Of a DNA stretch of 64,000 nt, positions 1 through 7,482 are shown in pieces; position 1 is the first letter of the stretch; every line of letters begins with the position of its first letter. The notes under the pieces are model-generated. The model ran no database searches. It worked only from the letters and a program-made list of their open reading frames with translations, and was not told where the DNA came from. The translations under genes were made by a program, and so were the position numbers. Source of the stretch: Lachnospiraceae bacterium (GTDB taxonomy: Bacteria; Bacillota; Clostridia; Lachnospirales; Lachnospiraceae); NCBI GenBank assembly GCA_902363675.1, contig CABJAV010000005.1:62001-126000 (forward strand), read 5' to 3'.

Positions 1-617
1 CATAAATCCTGTTTTGTATCCAGCGCATATTTAAAACAGCTGTGTGCAAAACTTTCAATAGAATTATCAAGGTTGTGCTGTCCCTGAAGGACTCCCGGAC
101 CCTTAAACTCATGAATCAGTTCTCTTACAATTGTTCCATCATCTGCTGTAAATACAAGTTCTGCCTTACCAGGTCCCGGAACCTTCATTTCGCTGGCCTT
201 ATATACGTCACCATATGCATGTCTTGCGATGGTAATTGGCTTCTCCCATGTCTTTACATTTGGCTCAATTCCCTTTACAACGATTGGTGCACGGAACACG
301 GTGCCATCTAACATTGCACGAATTGTTCCGTTCGGACTCTTCCACATTTCTTTTAAGTTGTACTCCGTCATTCTTGCAGCATTTGGTGTAATAGTTGCGC
401 ATTTAACAGCAACACCATATTTTTTCGTTGCATTAGCAGAATCTATCGTAACCTGATCGTTGGTACGATTGCGCTCCTCAAGTCCAAGATCATAATACTC
501 TGTATTTAAATCAATAAAAGGAAGTAACAGTTCATCTTTGATCATTTTCCAAAGAATACGTGTCATTTCATCTCCATCCATCTCGACCAATGGGGTTGTC
601 ATCTTAATTTTGTCCAT
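1..617 (-). CDS. icd: NADP-type isocitrate dehydrogenase, partial (3' end outside window)
   Basis: The reverse strand is open from an ATG at 617 to the window edge, about 205 codons. The product begins [20 protein letters not shown], the start of eukaryotic-like homodimeric NADP isocitrate dehydrogenase, and continues with [12 protein letters not shown] and ATITPN segments of the substrate site. A GGAAAGGAG ribosome site precedes the ATG. The enzyme oxidatively decarboxylates isocitrate to 2-oxoglutarate. It follows the Re-citrate synthase and GntR genes on the same strand, so the set looks like the oxidative arm from citrate to glutamate precursors. Aconitase is not in the window. The C-terminal half cannot be judged. 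Confidence 0.9.
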   Translation of the reverse strand, partial: MDKIKMTTPLVEMDGDEMTRILWKMIKDELLLPFIDLNTEYYDLGLEERNRTNDQVTIDSANATKKYGVAVKCATITPNAARMTEYNLKEMWKSPNGTIRAMLDGTVFRAPIVVKGIEPNVKTWEKPITIARHAYGDVYKASEMKVPGPGKAELVFTADDGTIVRELIHEFKGPGVLQGQHNLDNSIESFAHSCFKYALDTKQDL

Positions 618-641
618 AATTTAAATCTCCTTTCCAAAACC

Positions 642-1301
642 TTATCTCATAAGGTTTTCCCAGCCTATTTTGTCCATGTTGGATATCGTGTTTCGAATAT
701 GAATGCTTGCACAGCGTTCCGCCTCGGCCGCATCTCTTGCTTTCAGTGCCTCGGCAATTTTACGATGTTCATCCATCGACGCACGGGCACGCGTTTTTTG
801 TTCCAGCGTAATCTTGCGGATACGCTGCAGGTAATGGTGATAATCCCGAAGTACACGGGTCAGTTCTTTACTGCCACATGCCTCATATACAATCTCATGA
901 AAGCGATTGTCCAATTCCACCATCTGATCCCAGTTTTCTTTTGAAAAATGAAAGTCGGAAAGAAAAACCGTCTCTTCCAATTCTTCTAATTGTTCTTTTG
1001 TAATATTGTTTGCAGCCCATCTGGCACATAATCCCTCTAAAAGTGAACGAATCTCATAGATATCCTTGATATCTTTGAGCGTTACATTTTCAACAAAGGC
1101 ACCTTTGTTCGGAATGATATGTACAAGGCCTTCCAGTTCCAACTGCCGCAAAGCCTCACGTACCGGTGTCCTGCTCACACCCATTTCCTCTCCAATGGAT
1201 TTTTCTTTTAATTCCTCATTTGCCTGATATTTTCCATTTAAAATATCTTCACGAATCGCATGAAAGACCCTGGAACTTAATGAATAATGATCATCTGACA
1301 T
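642..1301 (-). CDS. GntR family (FCD/FadR subfamily) transcriptional regulator
   Basis: This 219-residue protein has an N-terminal winged helix of GntR type (about residues 8-75, with SRTPVREALRQLELEGL as recognition region) and a helical FCD ligand-binding domain with acidic and histidine residues that usually bind a metal and a carboxylate effector. It lies between Re-citrate synthase and isocitrate dehydrogenase on the same strand, so it probably controls this operon, including itself. The perfect palindrome at 2746-2765, upstream of the citrate synthase gene, contains TTGTATACAA, a form typical of operators of this subfamily. The effector is unknown; citrate or another di/tricarboxylate is a guess from context. 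Confidence 0.88.
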   Translation of the reverse strand: MSDDHYSLSSRVFHAIREDILNGKYQANEELKEKSIGEEMGVSRTPVREALRQLELEGLVHIIPNKGAFVENVTLKDIKDIYEIRSLLEGLCARWAANNITKEQLEELEETVFLSDFHFSKENWDQMVELDNRFHEIVYEACGSKELTRVLRDYHHYLQRIRKITLEQKTRARASMDEHRKIAEALKARDAAEAERCASIHIRNTISNMDKIGWENLMR

Positions 1302-1336
1302 TTTCTAATCACCTTAATATAATATCGAATTTTGTT

Positions 1337-2719
1337 CTATAATACAATACCCAGCTCTTTGCAGACGTCCGTAATTGTGACAACAAGCTCCTGATCCGTA
1401 ATAACAGTCACACGTCCATCATCATACTGCGCATCTACCCATTCCTTGACATGCTTTACAAGTGCGGAATTCTTATCTACCTTACGGTCTTCCGGCAAAT
1501 GATAGTAATTGTTGATCCAGTGGGCAATTCCTGCCAGTCCGGAAGTGTTGGATACCGCAACAAGTGGCGGACGATTTAAGAATTTTCCGGTGTCGAAAAT
1601 ATTGTAGATTTCCTCGTTTTTCAGCAGACCGTCTGCATGAATTCCGGCTCTGGTTACATTGAAATTACTTCCGACAAACGGTGTACGGCTCGGCTGCTTA
1701 TATCCAAGTTCTTTCTCAAAATACTCAGAAAGCTCCGTGATCACAGTCGTATCCATGCCATCGAGAGTTCCCTTTAACTGTGCATACTCAAATACCATTG
1801 CTTCCAGAGGTGTATTACCGGTACGCTCGCCAATACCAAACAGTGAACAGTTGACACCACTTGCACCATATAACCATGCAGTTGTTGAATTGTTGACTGC
1901 CTTGTAAAAATCATTATGTCCATGCCACTCGATCTGTGAAGAAGGCACACCGGCATGTGTTGTCAGACCATAGATAATTCCCGGTACACTTCGTGGAATC
2001 ACTGCACCAGGGAAGTTTACACCATATCCCATGGTATCGCAGGCACGTACTTTAATCGGAATCTTATATTCCTCCTGCAACTTCATCAGTTCTACACAGA
2101 ACGGGATAACGAATCCGTAAATATCCGAACGGGTAATATCTTCCAGATGACATCTTGGGCTGATACCTGTCTCAAGACATTCCCGAATGACACTCAGATA
2201 CAGATTCATAACCTCGCGTCTTGTCATTTTCATCTTATAGAAAATATGATAATCGGAGCAGCTGACAAGAATTCCTGTCTCACGAAGACCGATTTCTTTT
2301 ACAAGTTCAAAATCCTGCTTGCTGGCACGAATCCATGCAGTTACTTCTGGGAATTTATATCCTCTCTCCAGACATTTGTACACTGCATCACGGTCCTTCT
2401 TACTATATAAGAAAAATTCACTCTGACGTACTTTTCCTTTCGGGCCACCCAATTTATGTAAATAATCATAAATAGTTACGATCTGATCGGTTGTGTACGG
2501 CGCACGGGATTGCTGTCCATCACGGAATGTCGTATCGGTAATCCAGATATCTTCCGGCATATTATGTGGAACGATACGGTCATTAAAGGCAATCTTTGGT
2601 ATTTCTTCATAAGGAAACAGATTGCGGAATGTGTTCGGTTCATCCACATCAACAAGCTGATAAAAATGCTCCTCCAACTGTAACAGATTCGTCTTGTCAT
2701 TCATAACTACGTCTCTCAT
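1337..2719 (-). CDS. Re-citrate synthase (homocitrate/isopropylmalate synthase-like)
   Basis: This 460-residue protein of the DRE-TIM metallolyase superfamily carries the signature ITDTTFRDGQQS near residue 60 and the metal-binding HGHNDF motif. Length and wording match the Re-face citrate synthase known from Clostridium kluyveri, which is related to homocitrate and isopropylmalate synthases and not to the usual Si-type enzyme. It condenses acetyl-CoA and oxaloacetate. The start at 2719 has AAAGGAG nine bases upstream. Downstream lie the GntR gene and icd. A homocitrate synthase role is possible from family alone, but the neighbouring icd favours citrate. A sigma-A-like promoter and a palindromic operator lie upstream. 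Confidence 0.83.
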   Translation of the reverse strand: MRDVVMNDKTNLLQLEEHFYQLVDVDEPNTFRNLFPYEEIPKIAFNDRIVPHNMPEDIWITDTTFRDGQQSRAPYTTDQIVTIYDYLHKLGGPKGKVRQSEFFLYSKKDRDAVYKCLERGYKFPEVTAWIRASKQDFELVKEIGLRETGILVSCSDYHIFYKMKMTRREVMNLYLSVIRECLETGISPRCHLEDITRSDIYGFVIPFCVELMKLQEEYKIPIKVRACDTMGYGVNFPGAVIPRSVPGIIYGLTTHAGVPSSQIEWHGHNDFYKAVNNSTTAWLYGASGVNCSLFGIGERTGNTPLEAMVFEYAQLKGTLDGMDTTVITELSEYFEKELGYKQPSRTPFVGSNFNVTRAGIHADGLLKNEEIYNIFDTGKFLNRPPLVAVSNTSGLAGIAHWINNYYHLPEDRKVDKNSALVKHVKEWVDAQYDDGRVTVITDQELVVTITDVCKELGIVL

Positions 2720-2745
2720 CGTTAACTACTCCTTTGTCATGCATG

Positions 2746-2765
2746 AATAATTGTATACAATTATT
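2746..2765. promoter_or_regulatory. Perfect 20-bp palindrome, probable GntR operator
   Basis: AATAATTGTATACAATTATT is a perfect inverted repeat between the citrate synthase start and its predicted promoter. Its TTGTATACAA core is typical of FadR/FCD-subfamily operators, and such a regulator is encoded two genes downstream. Binding just downstream of the -10 element would repress transcription. The match to this regulator is inference. Confidence 0.65.
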
Positions 2766-2777
2766 ACGTTTGATAAC

Positions 2778-2806
2778 ATTCTATCGATTTACCATGGTAA
2801 AGTCAA
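2778..2806 (-). promoter_or_regulatory. Sigma-A-type promoter of the Re-citrate synthase operon
   Basis: On the reverse strand TTGACT (2806-2801) and TAGAAT (2783-2778) are separated by 17 bp. The spacer contains most of a perfect 14-bp palindrome, TTTACCATGGTAAA (2788-2801), distinct from the GntR-like palindrome 23 bp further downstream, so two factors may act here. Confidence 0.6.
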
Positions 2807-2897
2807 TAGCAAAATTATGAAAAAGGAGAAAAAATTGGAACCCTTTTGAATAATGTGCGTATGTTATTAGTGTAAATATCATTTTTGGAGGTCACTT

Positions 2898-3116
2898 ATG
2901 AGTGATTTAGCTGCAACAAACTGTGGATGTTCATCTGAAAACGGATGCAATTCTATTATCTGGATCATCCTTCTTCTCTGCTGCTGTGGAGGTAACGGCT
3001 CATGCTTCGGAGGTAACAACTGTGGTGGCGGCAATGACTGTTGCTGGATTATCATTCTCCTTCTGTTATGCGGAAACTGCGGCGGTGGTTGTGGTGGCTG
3101 CGGAAGCATCTGCTAA
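2898..3116 (+). CDS. Gly/Cys-rich small protein (high-cysteine HCB-like)
   Basis: A 72-residue protein with 15 cysteines and many glycines, preceded by TTGGAGGTCACTT. Two short hydrophobic blocks (IIWIILLL and WIIILLLL) are each followed by a Cys/Gly-rich stretch, so the protein is an internal near-duplicate of one unit. Proteins of this look in Lachnospiraceae carry the automatic name chorion class high-cysteine HCB protein 13; no function is established. A strong terminator follows at once, so it is a monocistronic unit. Metal binding, a disulfide-linked surface layer or membrane insertion are all possible. Confidence 0.75.
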   Translation: MSDLAATNCGCSSENGCNSIIWIILLLCCCGGNGSCFGGNNCGGGNDCCWIIILLLLCGNCGGGCGGCGSIC

Positions 3117-3128
3117 ACATATCCAGTC

Positions 3129-3160
3129 AAAAAGAGGACCTGACAATGGGTCCTCTTTTT
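3129..3160 (+). terminator. Rho-independent terminator of the Cys-rich gene
   Basis: An AAAGAGGACC stem pairs with GGGTCCTCTTT across a short loop and is followed by a T run. The opposite-strand small gene ends at 3160, so the hairpin also sits at its 3' end. Confidence 0.85.
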
Positions 3161-3306
3161 CATTTTTGCTCTTTTTCCTTTTTTTCACGCTCCGCCTGTT
3201 TCTTTAAGGCCTGCTCAATCCCACATGCCGGCGATATCTTTCTCTTTTTCAGACATTCCTCATCAATTTCGTAAACACTGTTACCATCAATAATCAGTTT
3301 TCCCAT
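3160..3306 (-). CDS. Small conserved-looking protein, 48 aa, unknown
   Basis: Reading from ATG at 3306 gives MGKLIIDGNSVYEIDEECLK, then a charged Lys/Glu-rich tail ending EKEQK. The N-terminal part looks like a small beta unit and the tail like a helix. No strong ribosome site is seen, which lowers confidence. It is convergent with the Cys-rich gene and shares its terminator region, and it is divergent from the 3381 gene. I do not recognise a function. Confidence 0.55.
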   Translation of the reverse strand: MGKLIIDGNSVYEIDEECLKKRKISPACGIEQALKKQAEREKKEKEQK

Positions 3307-3344
3307 AGCTTTTTTATTTTAATATATGCATAAATACTAAAAAC

Positions 3345-3361
3345 TTACCATAGTATGGTAA
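3345..3361. promoter_or_regulatory. Palindrome TTACCATA-G-TATGGTAA
   Basis: A perfect 8+1+8 inverted repeat lies 20 bp before the start of the 3381 gene. It resembles the TTTACCATGGTAAA palindrome in the citrate synthase promoter, so the two may bind the same kind of factor. No binding protein is identified. Confidence 0.4.
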
Positions 3362-3380
3362 AAAAAGAAGGCGATTCTAT

Positions 3381-3707
3381 ATGGAAGAACAAACCTCTGT
3401 TACATACGATGATATGGTACAGACAAGAAATGTGCAGATGTTAAAATCCATTATCCCATTTTTAGATTTTCCCTCCCAGAAACCGGCAGCTATGCTGATA
3501 CAATATTTAGAAATGCGAAATGCATACTCTGCATTTTCAAAAAAAGATAACAGTATGGCGGCCTGCGCACTTCCAAACGGAACTGACCGGCGTAATGCCA
3601 TGCTGTCTGCAATTCGTCAGTACTGCTCGCCAAAGGAACAGGAAACCATTGACACCATTTTGAATTTATTCTGTGTCATGGATAACTATGAATTATTTAA
3701 CAGCTAA
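3381..3707 (+). CDS. Hypothetical helical protein, 108 aa
   Basis: A soluble, mostly helical protein with no signal peptide or membrane segment. The segments MLKSIIPFL (about residues 20-28) and SPKEQETIDTILNLF near the C-terminus have counterparts in the next gene (KDIMPFLL and APEQERVKKLMNLL), which suggests the two products are related. The stop at 3707 is followed within 15 bp by the next start, so they are co-transcribed. I do not recognise the family. Confidence 0.7.
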   Translation: MEEQTSVTYDDMVQTRNVQMLKSIIPFLDFPSQKPAAMLIQYLEMRNAYSAFSKKDNSMAACALPNGTDRRNAMLSAIRQYCSPKEQETIDTILNLFCVMDNYELFNS

Positions 3708-3721
3708 AAAGGAGGTGCCCG

Positions 3722-3988
3722 ATGGATCCGTCATTTTTTAATAACGCAGCATTTAACAATATGAGTCCGGAAAAGATGCAGTTTCTACTTTCTTTTGCAC
3801 AAAAAGACAAACCAAAAAACATGAAGGATATTATGCCATTTTTGCTTTCTAATATGAAACAGGCAAAAGATCAGCATCTTGATTTCAGCAAGCCTGAAGT
3901 ACAACTGATCTGCGAACTTTTATCCAAAGATTTACCCGCTCCAGAACAAGAGCGGGTAAAAAAACTTATGAATCTTTTAATGGGATAA
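3722..3988 (+). CDS. Hypothetical helical protein, 88 aa, paralogue-like partner of the 3381 gene
   Basis: Preceded by AAAAAGGAGGTGCCCG, a strong ribosome site. The product is rich in Met, Phe, Asn and Lys at the start and ends in amphipathic helices. It shares the KDIMPFLL and PEQERVKKLMNLL themes with the preceding gene. The last 23 bp overlap the 3' end of the convergent surface-protein gene at 3966. Function unknown. Confidence 0.68.
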   Translation: MDPSFFNNAAFNNMSPEKMQFLLSFAQKDKPKNMKDIMPFLLSNMKQAKDQHLDFSKPEVQLICELLSKDLPAPEQERVKKLMNLLMG

Positions 3989-5279
3989 TCAATAGCTTAT
4001 CTATAGGGGAAAGGCTTTGTCCTTTCCCGTCTGTACCTTCCAGGTACTTTTCTCCCGCTGATTCAAATAATACATATAAATTATCTTCATCAATATCGAT
4101 TTCCTCCGAACAAGGCGGCATCTCAATAGTACGCGCCGGATGATTCGGGCGCGTCGCAAGCGATGTCACAGAAGTATAATTATAGATATAGGACGAACGG
4201 TTACGTCCATAAGAACTGCTTAAATATACCGCGCCGGAGTCGTCAAACGCTACCCCCTGTACTTTGGACGGAATTTTGTATTCACTCAGCGCGACCAGTT
4301 TGTCCTTTGAACTGTCAAAGTGATACGCAACCATTTTGGAATTCATAAACAACGTATGCGTTGCAATCCAAAGGCGTCCTCCATAATATGTGATGCAGGA
4401 AGGAGTATTTTTTACTGAATACTGATCAACCACATCGCGCGCATCAACAACTTCCCCAACATTCTGATATGCCATATTTTTGATAAAATCATACGAAATA
4501 CGTTCGATTGCGTTTTCATAGGAATTGCACACCCAGACATTATCCCCGTCAAATGCAATACCACCAAGATGACTGTTTTCATCCATACCAAGCGTGATCA
4601 TATACTGTCCGGTCTCACGATCCATCACCATAAGTTCTCCCATACAGTCATCTTCCGTCGAATACGATGTAATCAGCACAAAGTCATCTGTAAAACACAC
4701 ACCTTGTGGGCACTGTGATTCACTGAAGATATACTGATTCAGCAAATCATCCTGTCGCGTATCCGGCATGCCCGGTATATCGATAGAATCATAGAAAGAG
4801 AAATCCAGATCCTTGAGCAGAATCGTACTCTTATCACTGCTTTTGGTGCGGTAATTATAATTCAATACATTCTCCCGATTGTTGATCTGAGGTGTCCACT
4901 TTGCATAAAGGATATAAGTTCTGGGACTATCTGTGGAAATGTATTTCACCCGTTTATGGCGTCCTCTGTCTGTATACCAGCCTGCAAAACGATACCCCTG
5001 CCGATACGGTGCATACAGAATCTGTTCTCCGGTATGCACTTCATACCGCGTCCGGTTTCGTACGTTTGGGATACCTCCACAATTAAAATAACATACTTCT
5101 ACATCCTTTTGATTCGACCACAGATTCGTCTGTGTATCAAAAGAAGAACCCGAAGGGGCATACGCCTCCCCCTCGAGTTCCTGTGCCTCTGCCACATAGG
5201 GCATCATAAAATTTAAAATTGTAATTGAAATTATAACTGATAATGCAAATCTTCTTACATTATTCTTCCATGTCAACAA
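3966..5279 (-). CDS. Secreted InlB-repeat protein with beta-propeller-like C-terminus
   Basis: The frame is open from 5459, but its 5' part overlaps the EF-G-like gene. I place the start at a TTG at 5279, because GAAAGGG lies nine bases upstream and the product then opens with a short basic region, a hydrophobic segment (ALSVIISITILNF) and a likely cleavage site near AEAQ. ATG codons at 5321 and 5318 are alternatives that would give a longer N-region. After the signal comes one Listeria-Bacteroides (InlB B-type) repeat with GYRFAGWYTD and YILYAKW, then about 270 residues of repeated beta strands (GGIAFDGDNVWVCN, GVAFDDSGAVYLSS) resembling NHL/SMP-30 propellers. No sortase motif is seen. Role at the cell surface unknown. 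Confidence 0.75.
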   Translation of the reverse strand: MLTWKNNVRRFALSVIISITILNFMMPYVAEAQELEGEAYAPSGSSFDTQTNLWSNQKDVEVCYFNCGGIPNVRNRTRYEVHTGEQILYAPYRQGYRFAGWYTDRGRHKRVKYISTDSPRTYILYAKWTPQINNRENVLNYNYRTKSSDKSTILLKDLDFSFYDSIDIPGMPDTRQDDLLNQYIFSESQCPQGVCFTDDFVLITSYSTEDDCMGELMVMDRETGQYMITLGMDENSHLGGIAFDGDNVWVCNSYENAIERISYDFIKNMAYQNVGEVVDARDVVDQYSVKNTPSCITYYGGRLWIATHTLFMNSKMVAYHFDSSKDKLVALSEYKIPSKVQGVAFDDSGAVYLSSSYGRNRSSYIYNYTSVTSLATRPNHPARTIEMPPCSEEIDIDEDNLYVLFESAGEKYLEGTDGKGQSLSPIDKLLIIPLKDS

Positions 5280-7347
5280 GCTTGCTAGCCCTTTCTTCAA
5301 TTTGTTTTGCAGCCACATCATCCGGTGCCTGCTCATAGCGGGCAAATTCATAAGAAAATGTTCCGCTTCCACTGGTGATTGAACGAAGCTGTGTATTATA
5401 TCCGTATAATTCGAGATATGGAATATCTGCAATGATTTCCTGATATCCATTCTCTGCATTCATGCTCATAACTCTGCCGCGCCGCTTGTTCAAATCTCCC
5501 ATAATGTCTCCGGTATAAGCATCCGGCACAACAACTTTAAGCGAGGCGATTGGCTCAAGAAGTACTGGATTTGCTTCCATGAATCCCTTTTTAAAAGCCT
5601 GTGCAGCAGCTACTTTAAACGCCATCTCTGAAGAATCTACCGGATGATATGATCCGTCATATAATACAGCTTTCACACCAATAACCGGATATGCTGCAAG
5701 AGGTCCCTTCTTTACAGCCTCTGCAATTCCCTTCTCCACTGCCGGGAAGAAGTTCTTTGGAACAGCACCTCCTACAACACACTGCTCAAATTCATATGAC
5801 TCATTCAGATTGCCGGACGGTTCAAAAGTCATTTTAACATGACCATACTGTCCATGTCCACCGGACTGCTTCTTATATTTGTATTCTACATCCGATTTTT
5901 TACGCAATGTCTCACGGAACGCAATTTTCGGGCGCGTCAATTCAATCTCTACTTTGTATTTATCCTTCAGCATGCTTGCCACAATTTCCAAATGCTGATC
6001 CCCCATGCCATAAAGAAGTGTCTGATGATTTTCCGCATCATTTACATTGCGGAGCGTCAGATCCTCCATAAGCATTTTCTGTAGCGACTGGGAGATTTTA
6101 TCCTCATCCCCCTTGTTCTTTGCTTTGTAGCGCATAGATACATATGGTTTGGAAATATTAGCGCGCAGATAAGCAACCGGATTGTTTCTTGTAGAAAGAG
6201 AATCAGTCGTCAGTGACTTTGCAAGTTTCGCCAACGCTCCGATATCACCTGCATGAAGTTCACTGACTTCTTCCACTTTGTTTCCCTTAAGCACATACAA
6301 CCGTCCGATTTTTTCATCACAATCTCTGTGATAGTTATATAAAACATCATCCGTCTTCAACACACCGGAATTTACTTTGATCAGTGAATACTTTCCAATA
6401 TAAGGGTCTACAATTGTTTTAAAAATATACGCACTTTTTGGTTTCGCAAAATTATAATCTGCCTGATAGACTTCATTTGTCTTCGTGTTGATGCCCGCGC
6501 ATTCCCGCTTGTCAGGACTCGGGAAATATTTCACAATATCCGCCATAAGTGTATACATACCGCGGGCTAGAATATTAGATCCCATGAGAACCGGAACGAT
6601 CGAGCCATCGATTACGTTAACGCGCAATGCCTGTCGGATTTCATCTTCCGAAAACTCATCCCCGTTAAAATAGCGTTCCATAAACTCTTCGCTTGTCTCC
6701 GCGACAGCCTCAAGCAGAGCATCTCTGCAAATACCAAGATTTTCTTTGGAATATTCCGGCACTTCAAATTTATCGACTTCTCCCTTTTCATTCCAGCGTT
6801 TTGCTTTCTGCTGAACGACATTTACATAGCCGACGAACTGCTCATTCTCACGAATCGGTAAATGAAATGGTGCAATCTTCTTTCCATACAGTTCCTGCAG
6901 ATCTTCGACTACCTGACGATAGCTGGCATTATCAATATCCATATCCGTAACAAAGATCATACGCGGAAGTTTGTATTTCTCACACATTTTCCATGCACGC
7001 TTTGTTCCGGTCTCAATGCCCGCCTTTCCGGAAACCACAATAATCGCAGCGTCTGCTACCGATACTGCCTCTTCTACTTCTCCCACAAAGTCAAAATATC
7101 CAGGTGTATCCAGAATATTTACCTTAACATCGCCCCACGGAATCGGGATTACCGATGTATGGATGGAAAACTGCCGCTTGTTTTCTTCCTTGTCATAATC
7201 ACTTATCGTGTTGCCGTCTACGACGGTTCCCATTCGATTGGTCAATCCTGCCAGATATGCCATTGCTTCTGCCAGAGATGTCTTGCCACATCCCCCGTGG
7301 CCCAAGAGAACTACATTACGAATCTTATCAGTTGTGTAAATATTCAT
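5260..7347 (-). CDS. Elongation factor G-like GTPase (EF-G paralogue)
   Basis: A 695-residue protein with the full EF-G domain order. The start at 7347 (MNIYTTDKIR) has GGAGGG upstream; the frame is open further but without a site. G1 is GHGGCGKTS (16-24) and G3 is DTPG (80-83). G4, normally NKxD, reads TDMD (134-137), so the usual guanine-specificity Asn and Lys are missing. The G2 region (DYDKEENKRQFSI) is like the EF-G-like group of translational GTPases and not canonical FusA. It stands alone with its own promoter, away from the str operon, which also argues for a paralogue. A role in translocation, recycling or stress is not resolvable here. Confidence 0.85.
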   Translation of the reverse strand: MNIYTTDKIRNVVLLGHGGCGKTSLAEAMAYLAGLTNRMGTVVDGNTISDYDKEENKRQFSIHTSVIPIPWGDVKVNILDTPGYFDFVGEVEEAVSVADAAIIVVSGKAGIETGTKRAWKMCEKYKLPRMIFVTDMDIDNASYRQVVEDLQELYGKKIAPFHLPIRENEQFVGYVNVVQQKAKRWNEKGEVDKFEVPEYSKENLGICRDALLEAVAETSEEFMERYFNGDEFSEDEIRQALRVNVIDGSIVPVLMGSNILARGMYTLMADIVKYFPSPDKRECAGINTKTNEVYQADYNFAKPKSAYIFKTIVDPYIGKYSLIKVNSGVLKTDDVLYNYHRDCDEKIGRLYVLKGNKVEEVSELHAGDIGALAKLAKSLTTDSLSTRNNPVAYLRANISKPYVSMRYKAKNKGDEDKISQSLQKMLMEDLTLRNVNDAENHQTLLYGMGDQHLEIVASMLKDKYKVEIELTRPKIAFRETLRKKSDVEYKYKKQSGGHGQYGHVKMTFEPSGNLNESYEFEQCVVGGAVPKNFFPAVEKGIAEAVKKGPLAAYPVIGVKAVLYDGSYHPVDSSEMAFKVAAAQAFKKGFMEANPVLLEPIASLKVVVPDAYTGDIMGDLNKRRGRVMSMNAENGYQEIIADIPYLELYGYNTQLRSITSGSGTFSYEFARYEQAPDDVAAKQIEERASKLVDMEE

Positions 7348-7421
7348 AGAAAAACCCTCCTGTATAATACTTTTGCTTTTCAGAACTGTTATATTCTGAT
7401 ACCCCATCACTATATGGATAT

Positions 7422-7450
7422 ATTGTACTAATTTTTCTATACTTTTACAA
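7422..7450 (-). promoter_or_regulatory. Sigma-A-type promoter of the EF-G-like gene
   Basis: On the reverse strand TTGTAA (7450-7445) and TACAAT (7427-7422) are spaced by 17 bp, about 75 bp upstream of the ATG at 7347. Confidence 0.5.
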
Positions 7451-7482
7451 TACTTTTATGCATTTTGTTGCATCATATCATT

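Noticed and set aside
2879-3109. Pro/Gln-rich frame opposite the Cys-rich gene
   Set aside because: It is the antisense reading of Gly/Cys codons, without a ribosome site.
5280-5459. Longer N-terminus of the InlB-repeat protein
   Set aside because: It lies wholly within the EF-G-like gene in another frame and would bury the signal peptide.
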